Below are positions 24,076 through 29,812 of a stretch of 29,812 nucleotides of DNA, in pieces. The notes below the pieces were generated by a model. It searched no databases. It was not told the DNA's origin and saw nothing but the letters and a program-made list of their open reading frames with translations. The stretch is taken from positions 1-29,812 of the forward strand of contig DMXI01000070.1 in NCBI GenBank assembly GCA_003483885.1. Direction: 5' to 3'. The stretch's first letter is position 1, and every line of letters starts with the position of its first letter. The stretch is from Microscillaceae bacterium. GTDB lineage: Bacteria; Bacteroidota; Bacteroidia; Cytophagales; Microscillaceae. The position numbers were made by a program, and so were the translations under genes.

Positions 24076-24105
24076 AAGGTGTTGCGAGCAGTAACGCCTT
24101 TTTTT
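24076..24105 (+). terminator. Intrinsic terminator after the LEA14-like lipoprotein
   Basis: AAGGTGTT (24076-24083) pairs with AACGCCTT (24093-24100, one G-T pair), followed by a T run to 24105. It lies 31 nt after the stop codon. Confidence 0.75.
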
Positions 24106-24199
24106 ATGTGAGATTTTCATCAGCTTTATTGATCCTACAAAAAAACACAAAGTATATATAAATCCACTCTAAGCCTTAAACTGTAGACATATCTAAGCC

Positions 24200-24369
24200 T
24201 TTACTTTTTGCTCCAAGTCAAAAAGTAAACAAAAACCCCGCGGCTATAGTAGATTATTGCTAAATCTATTACGCTACGCCTAAACTTTTCAAACTCGCTT
24301 CGCTCAAACAAGTGAAAAGTTCTTCACGGCTTTAGTCCATAGATTCTTAACGCTAATCTACTAAGGCCG
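24200..24369. repeat. Palindromic intergenic repeat element A
   Basis: It opens with a perfect 11-bp hairpin (TTTACTTTTTG at 24200-24210, CAAAAAGTAAA at 24219-24229). A 129-bp imperfect palindrome follows from CGGC...TAGTAGATTA (24241-24256) to TAATCTACTA...GCCG (24354-24369). Inner matches include AATCTAT/ATAGATT and AACTTTTC/GAAAAGTT, with CTCGCTTCGCTC near the middle. No ORF lies inside. It has the look of a dispersed repeat (REP- or MITE-like) of Bacteroidota, but only one copy is in the window. Confidence 0.6.
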
Positions 24370-24502
24370 AAATCACAAAACTGATCATAAAGAAAAAGAT
24401 ACTAACACAATTTCTGGATAAAGTAGCCCACATCTTATGCTTTACAAACACAGTGTTTAAATATCATTCCTTAATTATTATCAATTATGGACATACTTCA
24501 GC

Positions 24503-24515
24503 AATTCAAAAACTT
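24503..24515 (+). repeat. Left direct repeat flanking element B (target-site duplication?)
   Basis: AATTCAAAAACTT, identical over 13 bp to 24880-24892, immediately outside the left terminal inverted repeat. Confidence 0.7.
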
Positions 24516-24879
24516 GAGGGGTGGGCATAACAGTCTTTGATAAAAATGCTACTACTTGGTTTGAGCGTAGCGATCGGTTGGTGAAAACACCATAGCCGTC
24601 AGGCTAAGCAAAACTTATTGCAAAAATTACTTCTTTCCGCCTCGGTTCTGTGTCTTCACGAACCAACAGCGTCCTTAAACTTCACTTACTCAAGGTCTCG
24701 ATCCGCTTGTGAGACACAAGCGGAGGCGATGAGGTCGTTTTTTAAAAGATTAAATCCTAAAATAGGAGGATAAAATCCTTAGCTTGACAGCTATAATGAA
24801 AACACGCAACCGAGGCGGAGAAGTAGTTTCTCAGGTTTTTAGCCTTGATTATCAGTGAGTTAATTTATACCCGCCCCTC
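24516..24879. mobile_element. MITE-like element B (364 bp, non-coding)
   Basis: The ends are 15-bp terminal inverted repeats: GAGGGGTGGGCATAA at 24516-24530 and TTATACCCGCCCCTC at 24865-24879, 13 of 15 matching. The flanks are perfect 13-bp direct repeats. Weaker inverted similarity continues inward (TGATAA...GCTA on both sides), and a second inverted pair CCGCCTCGGTT / AACCGAGGCGG lies at about 24638-24648 and 24807-24817. A hairpin CCGCTTGTG-AGA-CACAAGCGG sits near 24709-24729. There is no transposase frame. Direct repeats of this length are made by some IS4-family elements, but the end sequence was not recognised as belonging to any named IS. Confidence 0.65.
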
Positions 24880-24892
24880 AATTCAAAAACTT
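24880..24892 (+). repeat. Right direct repeat flanking element B
   Basis: AATTCAAAAACTT, identical to 24503-24515 and abutting the right terminal inverted repeat. Confidence 0.7.
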
Positions 24893-24935
24893 AGAGCTAA
24901 CCACATTTCATGCGTGAGCTATTAAAGGTGATAAC

Positions 24936-25067
24936 ATGAAAATAACCAATGAATGGATATGCTATGGTGAAGGGTAGAACTACAGAGCAAAAGATATAGA
25001 TGGCACCATCTGCTGGTGTGATAACCAAAAAAATGCTTGTATGTACTGTGAACCAGTTAGCCAATAA
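24936..25067 (+). pseudogene. Possible small Cys-rich ORF with in-frame stop
   Basis: An ATG at 24936 opens a frame of 13 codons, stopped by TAG at 24975-24977; the same frame then continues for 29 codons to TAA at 25065-25067. The second part has a CxC-(6)-CxxC arrangement (CWCDNQKNACMYC) resembling a small zinc-binding site. It may be a decayed small gene, or chance. The opposite strand of the same DNA holds a 73-codon hydrophobic frame, which is no better supported. Confidence 0.2.
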
Positions 25068-25136
25068 CTTTTTGGGAGTTTGCACCCTAATCACAATGCT
25101 TAATAACCTTATCATCAATTATAATTTATTCGAGTC

Positions 25137-25286
25137 ATGTTCAACAATGTAATGATTGGAGTCATTGCTGATTCTCTCGAGATTACGGTGCATATCATTG
25201 TTCTTGGAGGAATGCTTATTACTGCGGTAAAAAAGTCTAAGCACAAAAAAGGCAATAACTCTAATGAAATTAATCAAGACAAGTAA
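25137..25286 (+). CDS. Possible 49-residue single-pass membrane peptide
   Basis: An ATG at 25137 gives a 49-residue frame. The first two-thirds has a hydrophobic segment (about residues 15-31, ITVHIIVLGGMLITAV); the rest is Lys/Asn-rich (KKSKHKKGNN). The stop codon lies in a 7-bp hairpin AAGTAAC/GTTACTT (25281-25299) followed by T's, which could be its terminator. This layout suits a small membrane peptide. No homologue was recognised and no promoter box matches well. Confidence 0.4.
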   Translation: MFNNVMIGVIADSLEITVHIIVLGGMLITAVKKSKHKKGNNSNEINQDK

Positions 25287-25304
25287 CACAAGGTTACTTT
25301 TATG

Positions 25305-25322
25305 AACTGATCATGATCAGTT
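25305..25322. repeat. Perfect 18-bp palindrome
   Basis: AACTGATCATGATCAGTT reads the same on both strands, with no spacer. It lies 18 nt after the small ORF. It could be an operator, a cruciform site or part of a repeat end. Confidence 0.5.
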
Positions 25323-25379
25323 TAGATGTGATGCTATACAGGTACAAGACTTGGTGGTCAATATCCACTGAGTTTGTGT

Positions 25380-25413
25380 GAAAAACCACTGGTTTAGAAG
25401 TCAGTGGTTTTCT
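25380..25413. terminator. Bidirectional terminator-like hairpin
   Basis: AAAACCACTG (25382-25391) pairs perfectly with CAGTGGTTTT (25402-25411) with a 10-nt loop; there is an A run before and a T run after, so it could work in both directions. It lies about 95 nt after the 49-residue frame and supports transcription of the strip 25137-25380. Confidence 0.6.
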
Positions 25414-25444
25414 CATTCTACAACTCCTAACTACGAACCAAAGA

Positions 25445-25608
25445 AACTATGGACGGTGGGCCAACAACCAATGCTGTTTTCTTAAGGATGTTTATTACTC
25501 GCGTAACAGACCACCTTAGTCCTCCTTTTCTAAGGAGGAAACTTCTTCGATTCGCCATATGGACTCGCGGAGTGTTAAGGGAACGGCATTGGACCGTCAA
25601 CTGTGGAC
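25445..25608. repeat. Palindromic intergenic repeat element C
   Basis: A 147-bp imperfect palindrome (25452-25598) begins GACGGT and ends ACCGTC. Matching arm segments are CCAATGC/GCATTGG (25468-25474 with 25586-25592) and CTTAA/TTAAG (25481-25485 with 25575-25579). At the centre is a CCTCCTT-TTCT-AAGGAGG hairpin (25521-25538). The flanks carry an imperfect 10-bp direct repeat (AACTATGGAC at 25445, AACTGTGGAC at 25599). An apparent 64-codon frame across it has no support. It resembles a MITE. Confidence 0.55.
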
Positions 25609-25735
25609 TAAAAAAACTTTTTTCTTCTTCTCTATCTTACTAATTCCCTTCTGCACGTATATATAGGTAACACACACAAATATCAACTGCAAAGTTTAGA
25701 ATACCACACCAACCAACAATATCAACATACACACT

Positions 25736-28036
25736 ATGGCTCGAAAAATTATTTTTTGGATACTACTAGTATCGCTTACATCACAGGCATTTGGCCAAAA
25801 AGTAGCTTTGGTGCTGAGTGGGGGAGGCGCAAAAGGCATTGCTCACATTGGCGTTATCAAAGCATTAGAAAAAAACAACATCCCTATCGATTACATCATT
25901 GGCACCTCTATGGGGGCTGTGATCGGAGGTTTTTACGCTGCCGGATACTCGGTGGCTGATATGGAAAAACTTGTACACTCACCTTTGTTCCAAAACTGGG
26001 TGAATGGCACCTTGCCAGATGATTATCGTTACTTTTTGTACAAAGATGAAAATCACCCCTCTATACTTGACCTCAAAATTGCCCTAGATTCTTTATTGAA
26101 TGTTTCGTTGGAAGGCAGTCTCGTCAACGACAAAGTGCTTAACTTTGCCTTAGCTTCTAAACTAGCGCAAGCTTCGGCCAAAGCTCATTATCAATTTGAT
26201 AGCTTGTTTGTGCCTTTTCGAGCATTGGCTTCCGATATTTTTACCCAAGACGAAATTGTACTTAAAGATGGACAACTAGCTGATGCTATTCGTGCCTCAC
26301 TGAATGTTCCTCTGTTTTTTTCACCCATTCGGGTAAAAGGTAAATATTTATTTGATGGGGGTATTTATAATAACTTTCCCATTGAATGGGCCAAAAAGGA
26401 ATTTAACCCTCAGGTAATTATTGGGGTGAATGTATCCGAAAAAACCTTTACCCATTACCCTTACAAGGATGACGACAAGCACATCAATGATGCTTTGTTG
26501 TACACGTTTTTGTCTAAGAGTGATTCCAGCAAAATTGACTCTAATGGTATCTACATACAGCCTCGCTTGATTGATTTTAGTGCCCTCGATTTTACCGAAG
26601 TAGATGCCTACATTGCTCGTGGATACCAAGCCACTTTAGACAAAATAACTGCCATCAAAACCAAGGTAAATCGTCGGGTAGATTCCAATAAAATTCAACA
26701 AAAACGTCAAGTTTTTCGCGAGCAGTTTCCTGCCCTCAAGTTTCGGAATACTCACATAGTAGGCCTCAAAAAAAGTGAGACACGTTATATCAAAAGTTTG
26801 TTCAAGTTTAAGAAACATGCCTTTAATCTCGAAAACATCAAAAAACGGTATTTTCGCTTGGCTGAGGCCGATAAGTTTTCTTTACTGTACCCAAGTTTTG
26901 TGTATGATTCTAGCAGCCACGTGTTTGATTTTCATTTACGGCTCAAGCCCGATAAAAGCCTCAAGGCCAGGGTAGGGGGCAACCTTGCTTCTCGCAGCAT
27001 TAGTAATTTATATCTCAACCTGGAATACGATTATCTCAATAACTGGTGGTATACTTTTGCTACTAATTTGTATGCAGGCCGCTTCTATTTCTCCAATCAC
27101 AGTCGTTTACGCATCAATATTCCCAACCAAGTTCCTTTTTATGTAGAGCCCTTTTTTACTTTCAACAATTGGCATTACGAAGATATCAATGATCCCTTAC
27201 CAGGAATTACGCCCACCAACCTTAGTCAGAATGATACCAAAGTAGGGGTTCAAATTGGGGTTGCTTCAGGACGAAAAAGCAAGTATAACTTGGAATATGG
27301 GTATTTTTTTAACAACTACCGCTACCAAAGCAACCATAGTTTCCAAACCAATGATACCCTGGATTGGACCCGGTTTGGAGGGCAAGTATTCACCTTGAGC
27401 TACGATCGTAATACCCTCAATCGCAAACAATATGCATCTAAGGGAATGGCTTTTCGCATTCAGGGACAATACATTCAGGGCCGGGAAATTTTAAACCCTG
27501 GAACTGGTTCTATTTTCGATACGCAGCAATCTCGCGATCATCAATGGTTTCGGTTAAAATTGCGCTCAGAAGGCTACCTCGATTGGCGTTATTTCAGTTT
27601 AGGATATTTGGTAGAAGCGGTAGGGTCTAATCAACCTTTGTTTCATAATTATTTGTCAAGCATGATCGTCGCCCCAGCTTTTAACCCACTGCAAGACAGT
27701 CGCAGTTTATTTTTAAGCAATTTTAGGGCATACAATTATTTAGCGATAGGGGGGAGAGCCATTTTTAAATTCAATAGTCAATTAGAATTCAGAGCTGAAG
27801 CCTATGCTTTTAGTCCTTTTAGACGTATTCTGGAAGCCACCCCACAAACTCCTATGTTTGATGCTTCCCAAACCTCCAATCTCACGACTCACCTAGTAGG
27901 TACCGCAGGATTGGTATATCATACGATGCTTGGCCCCATTAGTGTCAGTCTTAATTATTATGACAATCCTACCAATCAATTAGGAGTGTTATTCCATATT
28001 GGGTACTTGTTGTACAATAAAAAATCCTTAGAGTAA
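25736..28036 (+). CDS. Patatin-like phospholipase with POTRA and outer-membrane beta-barrel (type Vd-like)
   Basis: A 766-residue exported protein. Signal peptide 1-20 (AFG-Q). The patatin domain (about 22-240) has the oxyanion loop GGGAKG (29-34), nucleophile S58 in GTSMG and the catalytic aspartate D207 in DGG, so it should be an active Ser-Asp lipase. A short linker leads to a POTRA-like alpha/beta domain (about 330-415). A C-terminal 16-strand type barrel (about 420-766) follows with alternating aromatic and polar strands and a final strand ending in LLYNKKSLE. This is the layout of PlpD/type Vd autotransporters and of patatin-D15 fusions widespread in Bacteroidota, where the lipase may be held at the cell surface or in the periplasm. 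The preceding strip contains repeats, and no consensus promoter was identified. It is convergent with prfA. Confidence 0.92.
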   Translation: MARKIIFWILLVSLTSQAFGQKVALVLSGGGAKGIAHIGVIKALEKNNIPIDYIIGTSMGAVIGGFYAAGYSVADMEKLVHSPLFQNWVNGTLPDDYRYFLYKDENHPSILDLKIALDSLLNVSLEGSLVNDKVLNFALASKLAQASAKAHYQFDSLFVPFRALASDIFTQDEIVLKDGQLADAIRASLNVPLFFSPIRVKGKYLFDGGIYNNFPIEWAKKEFNPQVIIGVNVSEKTFTHYPYKDDDKHINDALLYTFLSKSDSSKIDSNGIYIQPRLIDFSALDFTEVDAYIARGYQATLDKITAIKTKVNRRVDSNKIQQKRQVFREQFPALKFRNTHIVGLKKSETRYIKSLFKFKKHAFNLENIKKRYFRLAEADKFSLLYPSFVYDSSSHVFDFHLRLKPDKSLKARVGGNLASRSISNLYLNLEYDYLNNWWYTFATNLYAGRFYFSNHSRLRINIPNQVPFYVEPFFTFNNWHYEDINDPLPGITPTNLSQNDTKVGVQIGVASGRKSKYNLEYGYFFNNYRYQSNHSFQTNDTLDWTRFGGQVFTLSYDRNTLNRKQYASKGMAFRIQGQYIQGREILNPGTGSIFDTQQSRDHQWFRLKLRSEGYLDWRYFSLGYLVEAVGSNQPLFHNYLSSMIVAPAFNPLQDSRSLFLSNFRAYNYLAIGGRAIFKFNSQLEFRAEAYAFSPFRRILEATPQTPMFDASQTSNLTTHLVGTAGLVYHTMLGPISVSLNYYDNPTNQLGVLFHIGYLLYNKKSLE

Positions 28037-28113
28037 GAGTATATTCAAATGTTGTAACCTATTATCTCTGAACCCGACACTCAAATATTGAAGTCGAGAC
28101 GACCTCATACCCT

Positions 28114-28153
28114 ATAAAAAACGAGTCACCAAAATAAACAATGGTGACTCGTT
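28114..28153 (-). terminator. Strong intrinsic terminator of prfA
   Basis: A perfect 12-bp stem (28120-28131 with 28142-28153), 10-nt loop, followed on the minus strand by TTTTTTATAG. It starts 26 nt after the prfA stop. On the plus strand it could also stop readthrough from the patatin gene. Confidence 0.85.
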
Positions 28154-28178
28154 GTATGAATGTAATTTTTAATATTTA

Positions 28179-29249
28179 TTAAGCAGTTCCTTCTTTCATC
28201 TTTTCGGCATTGTCGGCCAAACGAAGGTTTTCAATAAAATCAGCAATATCGCCATCCATTACATTGGGTAAGTTATGCACCGTGTACTTGATACGGTGAT
28301 CAGTTACCCGTCCTTGTGGATAGTTGTAGGTACGGATTTTATCAGACCGGTCTCCACTACCTACCATCGACTTTCGTTGCGCTCCCACTTCTTCTTGTTG
28401 CTTTTTCAACTCGATTTCGTACAATTTAGATCGCAACACTTTCATCGCTTTGGCTTTGTTCTTCAACTGAGACTTTTCATCCTGACAAGAAACTACGATA
28501 CCCGTAGGAATGTGAGTCAAACGTACAGCAGAGTAAGTCGTGTTTACTGACTGTCCACCTGGGCCAGAAGAACAAAACAAGTCAATTCGAACATCATTCT
28601 GATTGATTTCTACTTCTACATCTTCCATTTCTGGTAGTACGGCCACACTGGCTGCTGAAGTATGTACTCGCCCTTGCGTTTCGGTAGCTGGTACCCTTTG
28701 TACCCGATGTACTCCCGACTCATACTTCATCATTCCGTATACATCTTCTCCCGCAATAGAGCAAACGACTTCTTTAAACCCTCCAGAGCTTCCGTCTGTA
28801 AAGTCCATCATCTCCAGCTTCCACCCTTGTTTTTCTGCAAAACGCTGGTACATTCTGAGTAAATCACCCGCAAAAATAGCGGCCTCATCACCACCAGCAC
28901 CTCCACGAATCTCAAGAATTACGTTTTTACTATCATTGGGATCTTTTGGAATCAATAAGGTTTTGAGTTCTTCCTCAATTTGTTCTTTCTGAGGCCCTAA
29001 TTCTTCCAATTCCATTTTGGCCATTTCACGCATCTCTGCGTCTTTTTCTGTACTCAAAATCTCTTTGGAAGTATCAATATTGCCCAAAACAACTTTATAC
29101 TCCTTATATTTTTCTACAACTTTCTCTAAATCTTTATACTCTTTGGTCAGTTTGGTATACAAGCTCATATCTTGCATAGTTTCTGGTTTTACAATCAACT
29201 GACCTACTTCATCAAATCTTTCTTTGATTGCTTCTAATTTGTCAATCAT
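28179..29249 (-). CDS. prfA: Peptide chain release factor 1
   Basis: A 356-residue class-I release factor that reads UAA and UAG stop codons. The GGQ motif (231-233, in SSGPGGQSVNT), whose glutamine promotes peptidyl-tRNA hydrolysis, and the PAT tripeptide (187-189) of the RF1-type PxT stop-codon reader are both present. Length matches RF1. The first ATG before MIDKLEAIKERF is at 29249. It is monocistronic here, with its own terminator. The neighbouring hemK/prmC gene, often linked to prfA in other bacteria, is not in this window. Confidence 0.97.
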   Translation of the reverse strand: MIDKLEAIKERFDEVGQLIVKPETMQDMSLYTKLTKEYKDLEKVVEKYKEYKVVLGNIDTSKEILSTEKDAEMREMAKMELEELGPQKEQIEEELKTLLIPKDPNDSKNVILEIRGGAGGDEAAIFAGDLLRMYQRFAEKQGWKLEMMDFTDGSSGGFKEVVCSIAGEDVYGMMKYESGVHRVQRVPATETQGRVHTSAASVAVLPEMEDVEVEINQNDVRIDLFCSSGPGGQSVNTTYSAVRLTHIPTGIVVSCQDEKSQLKNKAKAMKVLRSKLYEIELKKQQEEVGAQRKSMVGSGDRSDKIRTYNYPQGRVTDHRIKYTVHNLPNVMDGDIADFIENLRLADNAEKMKEGTA

Positions 29250-29597
29250 GATATTCTTTATGTATGAAAATTACTCGAAATTCAAAAAAATTACGTAAAT
29301 GTAAAGACAAGCATCAGAAGCCACGCAGGGCTTAGCAGCAAACTTACCTTTAACTTCACTCTCCTAACAAGGCAGAAAGTGCACTCTATTTAACATGACA
29401 GGGAATAATTGGACTAAGAAAATAAATATATTGTAAAATTTATATATTTATTACTTCTGACCAGGAGGTTTTAAATCCTTATGGAGGGAAAAGTGGAATT
29501 AGCTAAAACAATGCAAATCTCATGATTTTTTAGAATTGTTTTTGTAAGTTATTTAGTACAGGTGTAACTTCCTCGTTACGAAAACCAATTGATAAAG
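29250..29597. other. Intergenic region upstream of prfA and the last gene
   Basis: No gene is seen. An AT-only hairpin AATAAATATAT/ATATATTTATT (29421-29431 with 29442-29452) stands out. No exact TAnnTTTG box on the minus strand was found for prfA. Confidence 0.4.
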
Positions 29598-29628
29598 TTG
29601 CGACTTTAATCGTATTTCAATACTTTTG
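29598..29628 (+). promoter_or_regulatory. Promoter of the partial secreted-protein gene
   Basis: TTG (29598-29600), a 20-nt spacer, and TACTTTTG (29621-29628), an exact TAnnTTTG match with ideal spacing for the Bacteroidota primary sigma factor. The predicted start near 29635 leaves a leader of about 95 nt before the ATG at 29731. Confidence 0.6.
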
Positions 29629-29730
29629 TATCATTAGATTGTATTTTTCTCTGCAAAAATACAACTATACCTTAAACTATGCGAATAAGTTTAAAACATT
29701 TTTTTCAGACCAAATAACATTGTGTTAACG

Positions 29731-29812
29731 ATGAAAAGTGTAAAAATTAGTGCACTTGCTGTTCTTTTGTCAATACTCTTCTCAAGTTTTGCTTTCAACG
29801 CATCAGCCCAAG
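29731..29812 (+). CDS. Secreted protein, N-terminal fragment (cut by window edge)
   Basis: Only the first 27 codons are present. They encode a textbook signal peptide: basic MKSVK, hydrophobic core ALAVLLSILFSSFAF, and the cleavage site ASA-Q. The mature protein lies outside the window, so no function can be given. It has the best-matching promoter in the window. Confidence 0.75.
   Translation, partial: MKSVKISALAVLLSILFSSFAFNASAQ

Noticed and set aside
24897..25118. 73-codon hydrophobic minus-strand frame next to element B
   Set aside because: No homologue or regulatory signal is apparent, and the overlapping plus frame is just as plausible; neither is firm enough to call a gene.
24200..25608. 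CRISPR array among the repeats
   Set aside because: The repeats are inverted and unequal in size, with no regular direct-repeat/spacer periodicity and no cas genes in the window.
25449..25643. 64-codon plus-strand frame
   Set aside because: It runs straight through palindromic element C, so the frame is a by-product of the repeat.
28092..28107. Second copy of element B hinted by ATGAGGTCGT (minus strand) shared with the interior of B
   Set aside because: Only 10 bases match and no terminal inverted repeats or flanking duplications are present.

Overview
The window looks like chromosomal DNA of a marine-type Bacteroidota in the Cytophagia (Microscilla-like). This is inferred from several things: a secreted protease with a C-terminal type IX secretion (Por) sorting tail, an OmpA protein with thrombospondin type-3 repeats, WG-repeat proteins, AT-rich DNA without clear Shine-Dalgarno sites, and promoter candidates matching the Bacteroidota pattern TTG-N(17-23)-TAnnTTTG. 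The species cannot be fixed from the sequence alone. No rRNA, tRNA, CRISPR or intact transposase gene was recognised.

Layout: (1) 182-4190, minus strand: a CbpA/DnaJ-type co-chaperone, then behind a strong terminator a five-gene cluster. In transcription order it encodes a small protein that looks like a catalytically dead SecA nucleotide-binding domain 2, three tandem paralogous SpoIIAA/STAS-like proteins, and a lipoprotein. (2) 4334-9739, plus strand: lpxB, a plsC-type acyltransferase, gatC (overlapping plsC by 95 nt) and a 1018-residue membrane/TPR protein. (3) 9904-14250, minus: a modular T9SS-secreted subtilase and a rhomboid protease. (4) 14371-19081, plus: the TSP3-OmpA protein, a GvpN-like AAA+ ATPase with a long acidic tail, and an HD-phosphohydrolase/CoaD-like fusion. 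(5) 19087-20049, minus: an orphan DNA methyltransferase. (6) 20264-24044, plus: two tandem WG-repeat proteins, a GNAT acetyltransferase and a LEA14-like lipoprotein. (7) 24045-25735: a gene-poor, palindrome-rich accessory strip. It holds a 364-bp MITE-like element with terminal inverted repeats and 13-bp perfect flanking direct repeats, two other large imperfect palindromes and a possible 49-residue membrane peptide. (8) 25736-28036, plus: a patatin-POTRA-beta-barrel protein; 28179-29249, minus: prfA; from 29731: the start of a secreted protein cut by the window edge.

Most genes serve the envelope (LpxB, PlsC, OmpA, lipoproteins, patatin barrel, rhomboid, T9SS protease) or core translation (GatC, PrfA). 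The least explained pieces are the SecA-NBD2-like/STAS-like operon, the HD-CoaD-like fusion, the GvpN-like ATPase without visible gas-vesicle partners, and the MITE-like cluster. All family assignments come from reading motifs; no database search was run.
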